60,000 bases of DNA from Apostichopus japonicus (lineage: Eukaryota > Echinodermata > Holothuroidea > Aspidochirotida > Stichopodidae). The position numbers and the translations under genes are program-made. Where the stretch lies: assembly GCF_037975245.1 (NCBI RefSeq), contig NC_092579.1, positions 13,874,678 through 13,934,677 on the forward strand, given 5' to 3'. The notes under the pieces are model-generated. The model was not told the origin of the DNA, made no database searches, and saw only the letters and a list, made by a program, of their open reading frames with translations. Below are positions 12,201 to 23,942 of the stretch, one piece after another (within the stretch, counting starts at the first letter, position 1; each line of letters opens with the position of its first letter).

Positions 12201-14587
12201 GGCCAAGAAAGAGTCTGGTAACGACTGTGATTAGTGATTAGTGACTTCAAGGCTCACACTGAATTTAAACTATTCATAAGGTTTAGTATTTCTACGAAAG
12301 CCCCCCAAAATGTGACAGAATACTGAGAATAGGCCGATTAAATCCTACCATGTTACTGCACAATTTGTTTCAGTACTGAAATGACACACAGACACAGTAT
12401 AGTAAAATTACACACACAGCACATCATACAGCATATTACATATGTATACTGTATTACTAGTAAGTCCTTGATGATACCAGTCATTAAACCAGTGGCCAGC
12501 CTGCTCTGGTCCATAAAATTCTACCTCACAAACAAGTTCTGAAAGGAAGAGCTACTAGCATATTATATATATACACAGCTAGCATTGGCTGCTATAGATT
12601 AGAGCTTGATACACAACAGTGGAGCAATAAAACCTTTCTCAAGTTGAATTTTATCACCTTGTGGTTATCCAAGATAGCAGCACTAGCTAAGGAATATATG
12701 AGATTATGAGTGGCCACAAATTGTTGTAGGTAATAAAATCTTTGCTATGAAAGGAGACCATGTGTGAGGGGTGAGTTAAATTAAAACGTTACTACAATGC
12801 AATGGTACCTTGGGTGCATTGCTAGGGGTATTGCAAGGGTATTACTAGTCCAGAGTTTACAGACTTTGGCATAGCCACAATTGGTGGAGATATCAATGAG
12901 GGAATAATCCCGATGGACTGTACAGTGCACTGTAGATTTCTGTCAATGAGGCTTCTTTCCAACACTTGGACACTTGATATCAAGGCACTTACAAGCACTA
13001 TTTTTTGAAGGGTGAAACGTATCCTGTTCTTTAAAAGTAGCTGGTTGTACGTCACTTCATACTTCTGTGCAGTAGGTCCGTAACCAAATTCCTCTTGCCG
13101 ATAACATTTCACTAGTACTATTCCAGCTACTGTACAGTACATATAGTACAGTACTTTATTACTCCCTCAAACAAGTAAAGTCGGACATAAATTTGAACGG
13201 ATAACAAGTATGTACTGGTCTTTCAAACCTGATGTTCATTTACATTTTAAATAATGTAATCCTGCAATCCAGAGATGACTTTGCCACGGCACAATAGTAC
13301 TTAACTGTCTTAACATAAACTCAATGAATGTAATTGGTTACAGTATACAGAACATTTAACCAGCACTGTAACTGTAACTTTAGTATTTAATCTTGGTATT
13401 TTCAGGGGCCATTTAATCAGTCTGATTTACATTTCAGAATAAATTTTTCAAAATAATTTTTGAAAACAAAAGTCCTGTCAACACTGATAAGATTCAAAAT
13501 GCTGTACAGGCTGGAACAAATTAACCACTATAAAAGACTAGTGCTACTCTAACAGTACAGTAAGCTTCCCTGTGATTGGTTGCAATTGTAGAATGAAAGT
13601 GGGCAGGTGTCCCTTGTCAACCACTGCACTGTACATACCCATCAATGCCGACGAACGTGATTCACAAAACTGCATAACCGACGCATTTGGGCAAAAAATG
13701 ACAACTTCAAATTGTAGGAGGAAAAACCAAGAAGTTAGAACCAAAACGACTTACCCTTCTTTTTTGTTTCCAACCTTTGACCTTTGACATCTGGTAGCCA
13801 GCAGCATTTCCTGTGTGAGAGGTAAGGGTTGTGAGGGGTCCTTCCTCTTTAGAGGGACATCAATGAGTTCTGAGTCCTCGTGTAGGGTTGGCAGGTACCC
13901 CTGAGGTAAATGTGACCCGCTTGAACTGGTACTCTCCGTCGAGTCCGGGCTGATGCCCCCGTTGCTCACATATTGCACGTATAAATCTGATTTGAGGAAC
14001 ATGGGGTACGACGTTTCCCTTATGCATCGTTCAACCTCCTGTTGGGCACTGTCAAACAGGCCGGGGCTAATTGCCGAGTTTCGTATGGCCTCTGCGACCT
14101 TTGTCCTTACAATAGGTGAGACGTCCACACTAGCCTCACCGTTCAGTTTGACAAATTTTCTGTGAATTATTTTGGCTAACTCCGTCCTTTCATTGTTCGG
14201 CCTATCCTTCTTATAGCCTTCCACGGCGAAATAAAATAAAAGCGTATTCTGTTGGTTCTCCTGAGTCACAAATTTACCAAAGAGGGCAGCACCGTCCGAG
14301 TCGGACAGGAGGGAGTGCAGGCTCTCCCCCCATTTTGTGTACGGCGGGGTCACCGAGTCCGATCCCTCCGGCTCACAGTCCCGCTCCTCCTTCACACTGG
14401 TGCACATTGACGCCATCTTGAGGCTCAGAGTTTGCCGTATTTTGCCATCGTTACTCGCCGCCTCGCTGGGCCTACAAGAGTCACTGACGGCCCCCGGGAC
14501 CGGCGGCCGTTCGCTGATTGGAAGAATTTTATTAATATTCAAGCCTGAGACTGGGTCCTCAATATTATTACACACATCCGAGCTCAT
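140..14587 (-). CDS. axin: Axin, RGS-domain scaffold of the beta-catenin destruction complex (8 coding exons, C-terminus off window)
   Basis: Axin is the cytoplasmic scaffold that holds GSK3, CK1, APC and beta-catenin together in Wnt signalling. Joined in order 14587-13755, 9775-9620, 5310-5208, 4857-4720, 4248-3641, 3385-3278, 3061-2828 and 253-140, the exons give 2294 nt (about 765 residues) in one open frame with AG/GT sites throughout. Order of elements: RPPVPG tankyrase-binding motif (27-32); TPPYTKW then an RGS domain (about 86-210) that in this family binds APC; GYLPTLHEDSE (230-239), conserved in Axins; ASPYHP and TNDSELQSLSSDA; GSK3-binding helix (about 379-410); beta-catenin-binding helix (about 437-452); His-rich run (about 526-530); LEEARRR and acidic linkers. 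Vertebrate Axin1 is about 860 residues, so roughly the last 85, the DIX polymerisation domain, should lie left of base 1. The start ATG has G at -3 and an in-frame TAA 15 nt upstream. Confidence 0.95.
254..2827 (-). other. Axin intron 7
   Basis: No further conserved exon was seen on either strand. The intron holds a degenerate minisatellite at its 3' end (272-614), poly-A/T runs near 1305-1320 and 1631-1692, and a short TA-rich stretch around 2060-2100. Confidence 0.7.
272..614. repeat. Degenerate 60-75-bp minisatellite, about 5 units
   Basis: Units share the core order TAATATAATCAAACAAAATC, then AGCTATTCTACAGGTACGCA and GCAGCATAAACCCGAAGAT. Copies differ by small deletions and substitutions. 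The array sits directly upstream (transcript sense) of the Axin exon 8 acceptor. Confidence 0.8.
2828..3061 (-). CDS. axin: Axin coding exon 7: PP2A-region linker with LEEARRR
   Basis: This 234-nt exon (acceptor TTATTTTCAG, donor GTGAGT) enters and leaves in phase 2. It encodes SLQRKTGGHSTGRSS, then NQPFMQDTSMPLMQPPEP and VVLEEARRRIDISSKQKS. The human counterpart reads SHLFIQDPTMPPHPAPNP and QLEEARRRLEEEEK. In mammals this region is linked to PP2A and other partners; that role is inferred here. Confidence 0.93.
3278..3385 (-). CDS. axin: Axin coding exon 6: IEDWL helix
   Basis: This 108-nt exon (acceptor CCACATAG, donor GTAAGC) joins in phase 2 to give NPHKRIEDWLHHSTSNS and then KSNSHKRSHRSSSQDSHTS. 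It aligns with the human segment [20 protein letters not shown]. The correct frame is not the long open one on this strand, so the exon shows only when phases are matched. Confidence 0.9.
3641..4248 (-). CDS. axin: Axin coding exon 5: beta-catenin-binding helix, SR/His-rich region
   Basis: This 608-nt exon starts EED after ACTTTAG and ends in phase 2 before GTATGT. EEDPNSILDDHLHRVF matches the Axin beta-catenin-binding helix (ENPESILDEHVQRVL in human). SPSGRSSRSRSRSPDHA follows, then HHHHHYKHSHSK, the counterpart of the vertebrate His-rich run, and the tract KHKNRRSSKKSD. Near the end TTDSGIYEG resembles the core of a beta-TrCP degron but lacks its second serine. Open reading continues past the donor to base 3514; that extension is intronic. 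Confidence 0.95.
4720..4857 (-). CDS. axin: Axin coding exon 4: GSK3-binding helix
   Basis: This 138-nt, phase-0 exon has acceptor CCCGTCTAG and donor GTAAGT. It encodes LMHRPPRDHIPHAP followed by an amphipathic helix, FAKVLIEKLKVLENK to LNARLRKVE. The spacing and the F-x(3)-L-I-x(2)-L pattern match the Axin helix that binds GSK3 (FAEELIHRLEAVQ in human). Confidence 0.94.
4858..5207 (-). other. Axin intron 3
   Basis: A short intron between the basic-linker exon and the GSK3-helix exon. No repeat or conserved element was recognised. Confidence 0.7.
5208..5310 (-). CDS. axin: Axin coding exon 3: basic linker
   Basis: This 103-nt exon (acceptor TTTATCGCAG, donor GTAAGT) joins in phase 2 to give TDSSV-DGFSTRKTHKKKMNQ and then VIRNNMQQNGRLNTFPEIP. 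It corresponds to the vertebrate DGIPPYRIRKQHRREMQE and VNGRVPLPHIP segment. The exon ends in phase 0. Confidence 0.92.
5311..9619 (-). other. Axin intron 2
   Basis: About 4.3 kb with no conserved exon seen. It contains a short ACAT/CATA tract (about 5570-5625), C-homopolymers near 6740-6752 and 6954-6963, poly-A near 6886-6905 and a C-rich run near 8295-8316. Confidence 0.65.
9620..9775 (-). CDS. axin: Axin coding exon 2: conserved Ser/Asp linker
   Basis: This 156-nt exon enters and leaves in phase 2. It is preceded by TTTCACAG and followed by GTAAGT. It encodes RASPYHPIYAGFAPAAS, then TNDSELQSLSSDA and DTMSLTDSSV. Those last two blocks match the vertebrate Axin motif [20 protein letters not shown] almost residue for residue. 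No ATG-led ORF marks this exon; it was found from the conserved protein motif and the splice sites. Confidence 0.95.
9776..13754 (-). other. Axin intron 1 (between RGS exon and exon 2)
   Basis: About 4 kb with no exon recognised. A G-run (10030-10039), a pyrimidine-rich CCCTCCCC tract (10885-10926) and overlapping TACTGTACAGTA palindromes near 13128-13156 are the only structured pieces. Confidence 0.65.
13755..14587 (-). CDS. axin: Axin coding exon 1: start codon, tankyrase motif, RGS domain
   Basis: The 833-nt exon encodes residues 1-277 plus two bases. It starts MSSDV and carries ISERPPVPG, the EPEGSDSVTPPYTKW segment and the whole RGS fold (SLHSLL to the SDLYVQYV helix), then GYLPTLHEDSELIDVP. 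An in-frame TAA ends 12 nt before the ATG. The donor is a strong GTAAGT following base 13755; translation read past it stops at once (KKEG then stop), which supports the boundary. The exon is clearly richer in GC than the flanking introns. Confidence 0.96.
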
Positions 14588-17500
14588 GGCTGAAGGATGT
14601 TACACTCCTGCCGTGTCTAAAAATAGACTACGGCAGACCATTAGCTTGAATGGAATCGACTTCCCCTTTTCAGCCTTCTATCTAACACAGGCTTTTGGTG
14701 GTATGCATTACGCCATGGGTTCGACCCAAAATGGTTTCAAAAATTTAATCAACTTGGCGACAGAATTTTCAGAATATTTATAAATTATGATAATTGCTAT
14801 GGATCATATTTTAAATCACAGGAATTATCTTCATATTTCGGGCATTTCTAGGACAGTCCTTCTGGCCATTTTCTTTTTTCCTTTTTTTTCCCCCTTTTTG
14901 TCCACTGGTTCACGACGACAAAAACCCTCTTTATCCGAGGATGCCAAGAGAAAAAAAAAAGGTCTTCTTCACAGCACTGTGCACCTAGAGAAACACAAAC
15001 AAAGGAGAAAGCCAGTTAATGTGTAATTTCCATACCCCACTTGAATGTAGCACTGATAACCCAGAGGGGTGTTACATAACACCCATCATACAATTCCAAC
15101 CACAGTACTTGATAATTGTATGCATTGGCTAGTCCAGCACAATAGAGCCTGTTGGTGTGGTTTAGTGTGCACACTGCATACATTCAATAGCCTGAACAGT
15201 GAGAGAGAGAGCCAAGCTGTAATCTCCTGGCTCTGGTATGCTTTACAGTAAAGCTTGCATGGTCCTATCAATACTCCTCACACATGCATGCACTCAGTAC
15301 AAAAGCTTATGAACAGCTCCCATTGTACTGCCAGTGTGGGCAAAAACCAGGAGAAAAGGCAATTAGGTATATTACCCTGCCTTTAATAGAGATGTTGTTT
15401 GGTATTTGAGGCTAGTGGAAATGTTTGGGTCACAAAATCTGGTATTAATGTACAGTTAGGCAGAAAACAAGTTTTTTGTTGTTGTGGGAATTAGGCAGCA
15501 GAGAGGAGATTAGGAATTAATATGACAAGCTTATAAAATGGTATTGTTGTCCATAGAAAACTTAATGATGACTTTCTAGGAATCTTGTGCAGCATTTCTA
15601 GATAGAAACACAAGTAATACTAATTAGGGAATTTGAATTCAGACTGTTTTTTTTTTTAAGTTCAGAAGGGGGGAGAAGTCACAATATCTCAGAGACTAAA
15701 GTATAATACTGACTTTCTATTATAAAAAATTGTCAGAAAGAGAATTTTTACATTTTACATTAAAAGGTTCCTCCCCCTCTACTTTATAAGCTCAAAATGA
15801 AAACAGAGACAGTTGTTCAAGCCTTACACACTGTATAAACTTTGCCGTTTGACACAAGTTCTTCATTTCGCTGGCCATTGTAAGTTGTAACAAGCGGAAG
15901 AATCATACAAGAATGGACAATAACACTATATATACTGTACATGTATATTGGTGTGGATAAATTTGATGGTCAAAATATCCTTGATGCAAGTTATCCTGGC
16001 CTCTAAGGAGAAATACAGTAACAGTTTTGTCATACACTTAAAAGAGTATGTTAACTTTCCAGTTAAAGAAGGGATTCCATTATCTCAGACGTTTCAGATC
16101 TCCACCAACACAGTCTGTCAGTCTACACAGACCCTTCCACAGACTGTCACCCAAAACAGTGTTGGCCAACGACAGTCAAGTCAGGTGATGCCAAAGAGGA
16201 CATCGTTTGTAATACCGTTGCTTTGAGTTTCCCCTTTTGAAATAAACCTCACTTTATTTGCTAAAACTTTTGAACAATCAAATTATCAATTTACTTCTAT
16301 TGAAATGGCTGGGATTGACATTTTGAAGGAGAACAATACACATTGTAAAAAGTTACATAAATATGACAATTTACAGTGGTAAATGAATTCAAAGAAACTA
16401 TGTAAATGCAGAAGTTGTTGTTCCCAGTTCCAATTATCACTGACCAACAAATATGAGAATAAGAAGCATGTGCATAACTTTATAGTTTCCACATATTACA
16501 TTTATTAGCATAATTTCTAACGTTTGTGCAAATCCACACGAATCCCCTCTCTAATTATCTACTTGCTTAAAGCTTGAGACTGAAGTTACAATCTTGTAGA
16601 ACTTTTGAAACGTGTTGATGTAACATTCTGAGGATTCATGAACTTTTGCAGCGTGTACTTCAGTACGCCAAAGTGTACGCTCTTCAACGACCTTCTGCAG
16701 CACACTGTAATGAGAGCTACCTACAGGACTCACAAAGATACCATGGACTACCCACACTGTAATCGAATCTACATCCACCTATGACATCTCCACAACCCCT
16801 GCTGTTTACAAGGTCAAAGGTCACAGGCACTCTGGGTCATCTCCAAAGTTTCATCAACACAGCGGCTCTGAACTGCTTGTGGGCAATAGCATACCTCGCA
16901 AGATTCCAAACTTTCTCCGCAGTAAATTGAATCAAAGAGTAAAACTTGAGCATAACCTTGCCATTACAGTATCATTAGTATGACGTGGGGAGTCAAGGCA
17001 GTGTTGCTGCTACGACAGAGATCTAACAATCACAAAGTTTAACTGTTTTCTTGTTTGTAATGTATAGTATTATATTTGTTTTCTTCATCTTTGTTTTATT
17101 GTCCTCATCTCTGCGTGTATGTTTGTGCAATGTGTGAGTACTGCAACGAGTAGTATGACTGCTGTAATGTAATTCACTCCATTGCCTATATCAACTCAAC
17201 ACCTAAGTAGGTTGCTTGCAATGATGTGTGTTTTTTTTTTTTTTCAAAAAGCAAAGGAATTTTTTTTTTCTTGGTTACTCAAATATTTACACTTGTAAAG
17301 AGTTAGCATAAATTTCACAAAAGCCATTTCGTTTGGTGTTGCATTTATAAGTGATACACATTGGAAATTTATATAATTTTACAACTATTCTAACATTACA
17401 TTTCTATGTGCACACCGAATATGCAATTATTGGGAAAGTTTCATTGTATGCCATGTACTTTTCTTGTAAGACCTTTTATAGTATTTTTTGAAAAGCTCGG

Positions 17501-20064
17501 ATCTTAAAATCGTCTTATGTTTTTTTCATAAATCTGGAAAATCTATAACACTTAAGTCTTGGTTCTTGAATATCAATAGCACTTTGGCATATCAATTTGA
17601 AGAGCTCTACATTTGGTGTTGTCATTGACATACATGTACCTTCAAAGTGCCAGATTTGAATGGTACCTGAACCTAAAAACATAATCAACTATCTCCTTAA
17701 AATCACAAAGGTTTTGCCAATGAAATATCAAAATTGTATTAAACATGTGGCATATTCCTATAATGCTATGAATGGTGTACATTTTGGTAATGAGGAGGTT
17801 CCAAACAGAAGTTTTTGGATTGTGTGTGAGTGTGTAGAGAGGGGGGGGGGGGAGAGGGGGGCATCTAATCATGCTAGGCCTCAGATCTCAGGCAATTTAC
17901 TGGCTTAATGCCGGTGGATTTCTCAGTTTGTCACCAAGAGAGAAAAACACATATCGTTTGCATCTTTCTGCCAATAGGCATATTTCGTTTCTGTATTAAT
18001 TTTAGGAAAATGTCAATGGGAATTTTGATGATTCTAGCAAGTAGATTTTTTATGCAGTGTCGGCATTTATTAGTAGTTGGCTAAAATTGTTTAAGTCGAG
18101 GCCAGTATTTGATAATATTGTGCAACTTTAATTACTTCATGTATGAAGGATGACAGAATCAAACAAAAAAGCACCAACTTTAAAGGGGAAGTCTCCTTCT
18201 GTGTGCCTCATTTGTAGGCTCCACTGCTAATACACAAAATGTGAAAAATGTTGTTATGACTAGGTTTTGAATGTATGCAAAATAATATACTCCAGGGGCC
18301 ATTTTTTTTGGGGGGGGAGGGGGGTAAGGTTGCATATGACTTTTCACCTACAATACTTTTTATTCTTTGCCATGCTAAATAAAGCTTGTTTGGTCAGCTT
18401 GCTTTTACAATAAGGCACAAAACTTTGAAAAGTTCTAACGCCTGCTTTTTTTTCTCATCATGATGCGGTTTTTGCTAATTATGAAGACTGTCTGGATGAG
18501 GAATTTATGAACAGGGCTGAATCATTTTGGTTCTTGTGATAAATATTCAACTTTAATGGATTAGGGTAATATGACTAAGGGGTCTCAGACCCATAGCTTT
18601 ATAATTTCAAACCCACAAGACAACACTATCCCCAAACTAGTTTAGAATTTGATATGGATTCAAATTTGACATTGGAAACTGTTCAGCACGACAGTCGAGA
18701 ATCTGTCAAACACTACTGGATACATCTATCAAGGGCTTTAGTAGTGTAGCAAGTTAACTGGGTAACTCAGTTATTTACTTCAAAGAAAGTAATTTCAAGC
18801 AAGATATAATATTTCAAACTCAAATATTATAGCCATGGAGGTTACTACCAACAGTGTGTATAGTATTGCCATTGTAAGGTTATGAACTTACATGGAGAAA
18901 TACATGAGACCCTGACATCTAGGAATACTCATTTTCTAATTACTTTGCCAATGTTGTAAACATCCATTCTTATCATGTAGTTAGGATGCAGGTAACAGCT
19001 TTCATGCATAATAATGTAGCCTAGGCTATGTATTATCAAAGAATGTAAAACATGTAAAACCAAATTGTCAAGTTGCTACACATATATGTAGTTCGCTTGG
19101 TACCTTAATACACTAGTGTTTCATAATAAACAAGCCATAAGAGTGATACACGAAAATATCAACATTAAATAACATGCAGGCAATACAACAGAGAATGATT
19201 TATAATCAAGGACATCCCCTTAAATGTTATCCATGATTGGCTAATATGCATCCTATTTTATAAATCATGTGGGAAAATATGTAATCCAAATAACGTCCTA
19301 ACACTGCATTTATTTACAGCTAAACATTAGCTGGCCCAGATATGCCTAGCTATAGTTTTCACTTTTCTCTGGAAAGACAAACCCCAGTATGTGTTACCTC
19401 AAGTCATGCATATCTTCATAACTATTGAAATGCAGTTGTTGGCTCAAAAGTTGTTTGAATATATTTTCAGCAATCACAGTTTATGAGAATATGTGGGAAA
19501 CTATACATTAAAATATTTCAATCATCTCTGATCAATACCCTACGCTATACTACAGTTAGGGTTAGGTGGAACAGTAATATTATATAGCCTAGGCTTGCTG
19601 TTAGACACAGTACAAATGATAACAGTAAGACAATACAGAGAAAGGTATGTTACTGTGAACGTTTCAATTATATATCCCCAAACGTTACCGATAGATTAGG
19701 TATAATTCATATTTTGGGAATTTAAATTTTAGCTGCACATGAATTTTAAGTGACACACCTCCTTCACAGTAGCCCTTGTTGTACCGAAATCTTATCTAGG
19801 CTTCTTAAATTCTAGTTCTACTAGTACACACACACAATACATTAACATTATAGTACTGTGTACTATGAACAGTTTGCAAGCCACAACGTTGACACTGTTG
19901 TGTACATTACAAGGCTGCTTGTTCCAACATAGGCTTACTGTGCAGTTCAGTACAAGGTGATTGAGTTTTGCAATACCTTTCGAAGGAATTATTAGCAAAA
20001 ATGGCTAATTTCGAATAGTTTCGAGAAATGCAGAACATTGCTGTGACACTAACAGAATACTCAC
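14588..20064 (-). other. Axin 5' region, probable long first intron
   Basis: No coding exon is recognised. A possible acceptor (TATTTTTAG, exon from base 14616) lies just before the start codon, which would make this a 5' UTR intron. A G-run occurs at about 17841-17852 and another at 18310-18326. The rest is AT-rich unique-looking DNA. Confidence 0.45.
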
Positions 20065-20330
20065 TTGGACTTTTTCACGAAATCCTTAACAGAAAAACGA
20101 TAATTATTGCGTATTCCAACAGTATTTCCTTAGCGTATCCATCAGCGTTGCAAAGTCCTCTGAGCATGCATACTGTACTATTGAATGTATTTCAAATGCG
20201 CCAAGAGATCAAAGCACATGGCCGCCTCACCGACAGAGCTCCCCAAAGGACAGTGACGTATACTCAAAGGAGAAGCCGCACCAATCAGAGTCGTTAATTT
20301 TGAAGCTATTTGGGTTATACCATACTGCTG
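20065..20330 (-). promoter_or_regulatory. axin: Candidate Axin promoter and untranslated first exon
   Basis: On the minus strand this GC-richer patch carries an inverted CCAAT box (20281-20285), a CRE-like TGACGTA on the plus strand (20254-20260) and an ATCAAAG TCF/LEF-type heptamer (20208-20214). Further downstream in the transcript sense is a good donor, CCAA then GTGAGTATT, ending an exon at 20065. The set is what an Axin promoter would look like, since Axin genes are often Wnt-responsive. No transcript supports it and single short motifs arise by chance. Confidence 0.3.
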
Positions 20331-22479
20331 TTAGAGGGGAGATTGCTCTATTCAACGATTTAGAACTGTAGATAAAAGGAGAGAGACCGTTTGTTCCTAA
20401 TTACAATTCGCTTGTTGCGTGGCGTAAAATTACTCTTGTTTATCAAATCGTACGTAGAAAGAAAAAAGCAAGAAAGTTTTACGAAAAAGCTTAACGTTTC
20501 CTACAAACATTTTCTCGCCTGCATAGTTTCAATAATTTGGTCCCATTAGCCAGAATACCACCCGCCCGGCGCAATCCTTTGAGAATATCCCGCATTCAAG
20601 TGCAGGTCATTTTGTCATTGTAGCGTACTAAATTGGAAAATTGTTGCCCTTCGCGTAGAAGGCCCATACGTGGTGTGTCTACGGGCTAAAATTTCTCGTT
20701 TAACTTTTATTTTACGAATAGAAAAGACGCCAGACTTATTTTCTCAGCGCCGTAGGGAACCATGAAGAACAAAGTTCTGCATTTCATTTTTTTTTTGATG
20801 TAGTTTATTGATAACATTTTGTTGGTAGAAGGTACGTTAGTGGACAACAAGCGCTCAATGAAGTGTGTATACATATCTTGTAGGAAATCACTGTGGTGGC
20901 GGCCATCTCTTTTACCTTGGCGTGTTACTACTTAATTAAGTTTGTTTTACAATTGAGTGAACAGTGCATACAGAATTATGTATTATATGCAAAGCAAATG
21001 TTATCTATAGGGGTTCTCTTTCATATTTTCCTTGTTATGGAGAAAAAAATAGATTTTGTGAGTAACACTATCGTTTCTAAATAAATTTTAAATGCTTTGT
21101 GAAAGGGGATCATGCTTCTGAAGTTCTATAGTACGGTAATTTAGTTCGTTACGAGAAGAAATTAGGCGAGTAGAACCGTGATAGTAACCTGCAGTTATTT
21201 ACAACATGAAGAAAACGTCATTTTACGCAGGCCTCACTTGCTCGTTGCTCAGGAGAACGTTGGAAGAGAAATATTGTGAATCTCAGACGAGATATATTCA
21301 TAATAAAAAATAAATATATAAGAAAGCCAAATATGACGAAATGCATCACACCGTCGCCACCATGATTGATAGTCCGGGAGGTCAAAAAGCAGTTTGTCAT
21401 TTATTTGCAAGGGTGTGTAACATCATCAGCATTGCACATGTATAGGGCCTATCAGCCTACGTCATATTTTGAATTAGACATTTGGTATACGATATCTTGT
21501 AAAAAGCTGTTTCCGCCGTATAGGCGCTTCAGCGGGTCAGGGGCGGAAGCCCCTTGTCGGTAAAATAGGACTCCATGGTTTGAGATCTGAAAATTTGGGA
21601 ATTGTAAATATGAACTTTGAGGGCCGGGTCGGAGAGAAACGAGGCTGGATGATGGTAGTAAAGTAGCATGTTTTTAGGGAGGCGATTACTGGTGACTGGC
21701 TTCGAAGACTGGATTGGCGATGTGAGGCGATGAAGGGACTCGGAGGCTAGACGGAAATCACGGAGGAGACGCTTCACTGGCGGGGGGGGGGGGGGGAGGG
21801 GGTTCCTATGAGTGGACGTTACAGATGGTCGCGTGGTCAATTATGACAGACGACTCGCCCTCCCCTCCTTCCCCTTACCGCGCACTTCGAGCCAACTGAG
21901 CCCATTCAGTATTGCGGGCCTGCAGTGCTTACAGTGTGGAACACCCAATTCCCAAATAGCGCTGCTATAGTTAGTCAATTTCCCCAATTACTGTACCGTA
22001 TATGTAACCATGCAAGGAGGTTCTTCAGTGTATAACCTTCTTTATATAACTATATCAACTCATCGTCCACAAACTGCAGGGTCAATTCATGCAATAAACT
22101 AAGGCAACGTTATTCTTACGGTGATGGTGAATAAACCCACTCGTAACTGGGCGATTATATCTCCATGGCTTACCGTAGTAGACAGGAATTCTGCTTTGCC
22201 CGTAAACTCTCAGCTAAAATGTATATTTATCACTTGGCCAAAAGTTTATGCCACTCTTTTGAGTTTGACTTCAGTCGGAGTTTAACGATGATGACGGTTT
22301 TTCTTTCTTTTATTGGGAAGCTATATACACAAAGTTTGATTTCACATCTTGGTGGGACATAAAGCTATGCCTATTCAGGAAAAGCCAGCCGTTTGGTATA
22401 AAGCGACAGTTTGGGCTTCAACAACCAGGGGTCAAGATGACTAGATATGATATACAAACATACATATATATACATATAC

Positions 22480-22485
<6 letters not shown>
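20331..22485. other. Intergenic, no gene seen
   Basis: AT-rich DNA. It holds a CAGGGGCGG motif at 21538-21546, a 14-nt G-run at about 21781-21794 and a moderately GC-rich block (21600-21900) read as repeat-derived. No conserved ORF was recognised. Confidence 0.5.

Positions 22486-22564
<79 letters not shown>
22486..22564. repeat. (TA)n microsatellite
   Basis: About 39 uninterrupted TA dinucleotides, preceded by imperfect TACATA units from about 22460. Confidence 0.97.
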
Positions 22565-22567
<3 letters not shown>

Positions 22568-23221
22568 GGGGTATAATATCACCGCACGTTACGATGTCAA
22601 TTTGGGTTTTAACTGGCGCTGGTTTACCCATTCCTTATTCTCTGGAGGGCAGTCAAGGCGGTCAGGCACCCCACAACAAACTTACGTTTATTACATACCT
22701 TCTTTCACAGTTCCCAACCGAAACAGATGGTATTTCGTTGTGTCATGAGTTATCCAAGAGCTGCTGACTACGCCTTTATGACAACGAAACTGACGCAGAT
22801 TCAGCGTCTGAGATATAAAAAAATGAAAAGAAAAAAAGAAATCGCTGACGATGGAAGATATTGTCGTGGTTATAATTAAGGATTCACATACTTTGTATTT
22901 TATGGAGGGCAAAGATCTGTCGAAGTTGCAAACCACCTTCTGCAAAGGGGTTCCTGCATGGTAATATGAACGTGTCTTATATCATCAGTCTTTTCTTTTG
23001 GGAGGGGAGAGGAGGGGGGAGTGGAGAGATTGTGCAAAGTTTGAGGACTCGGTTAAAAGTGGTCAGCACACCGAGACAAGACAAAAGCATACAAAATGAT
23101 GTGATTTTTATACTCCATTTTGACACCAGATAAGTCATTTTTATCCAAGGATGACTCTGAGCAAAATGTTGATTCAGATATGTGACAGACCATTAACCCA
23201 TGAACTATATCAGTGCAGGCT

Positions 23222-23345
23222 ACATTTAAATACTTTTTTAGTGCTAAAGGTCCTTTGGTGGATAAGTAAACCCAACCATCATCATTGGCCCATGTGAGGG
23301 AGATGTTTGTTATGATCACCCCCCCCCCCAAAAAAAAAAAATCCG
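23222..23345 (-). repeat. Dispersed repeat, GATGGTTGGGTTT family, copy 1
   Basis: On the minus strand it carries GATGATGGTTGGGTTTAC, shared with copies at 39750-39835, 40195-40395, 43000-43165 and 59284-59465. Confidence 0.5.
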
Positions 23346-23907
23346 TCTGTAAGAAATATTTCATTCCATCTGAAAGATATTATGAATCGCAAACAATTGT
23401 TATCGATACTTTATGGTTAGTTGCTTGATGCTTTTTTTTATTTTCAGCGTTGCTTATTTTTACGTTTCTTAATGGAGATGGGCTTTGTCAATGTTGATTG
23501 TAAATAATTGATGTTTCTCATATGGAAGTTTCTCATCGGTGCACACAGCTTTCGTTTTATTTGCCTTATTTGTCTACACCGTGATCTATATGACCTATTA
23601 GCAATGTAACCACTATATCTTGAAAGGGAATTTATAAAACGAAGCAAAGTGAAACATCATTTGTATTGTACGGAATTACTTGAAATACATTTACCTTGCT
23701 AAACTCTAGTCAATATAACATTTATAAAAAAGGGTTTACTCAATGATAAATGAATATCACGAAAACAGTTTCCAAAACTGTCATAGAGATGATAAAAATA
23801 TTGATGTTATAAAAATATTGATGTTATAAAAATATTATTTAAAATATTGAATGTTGTTGTAATGTTTGAAACACCATGCACGTTTAAGCATATCTAGCAG
23901 TTTTGTT

Positions 23908-23942
23908 CGGGCGGGGAGGGGCGGGGAGTGGCGGGGAGGGGG
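23908..23942 (+). other. G-quadruplex-prone GGGGCGGGGAG cluster
   Basis: Five or more G3-4 runs are separated by one to three bases, the formal pattern for an intramolecular quadruplex. No nearby transcript gives it a role. Confidence 0.5.

Noticed and set aside
13953-14783. Plus-strand frames of 70 and 148 codons
   Set aside because: Shadows of the Axin RGS exon; no independent family match.
19553-19566. Two TTAGGG-like units
   Set aside because: Only two copies, so not an interstitial telomere array.
21360-21443. 27-codon ORF with a near-ideal Kozak context (GCCACCATG)
   Set aside because: Very short, no conserved features, no exon signals; expected by chance in a window of this size.
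22371-22748. Long frames of alternating Tyr and Ile on both strands
   Set aside because: They are translations of the (TA)n microsatellite.
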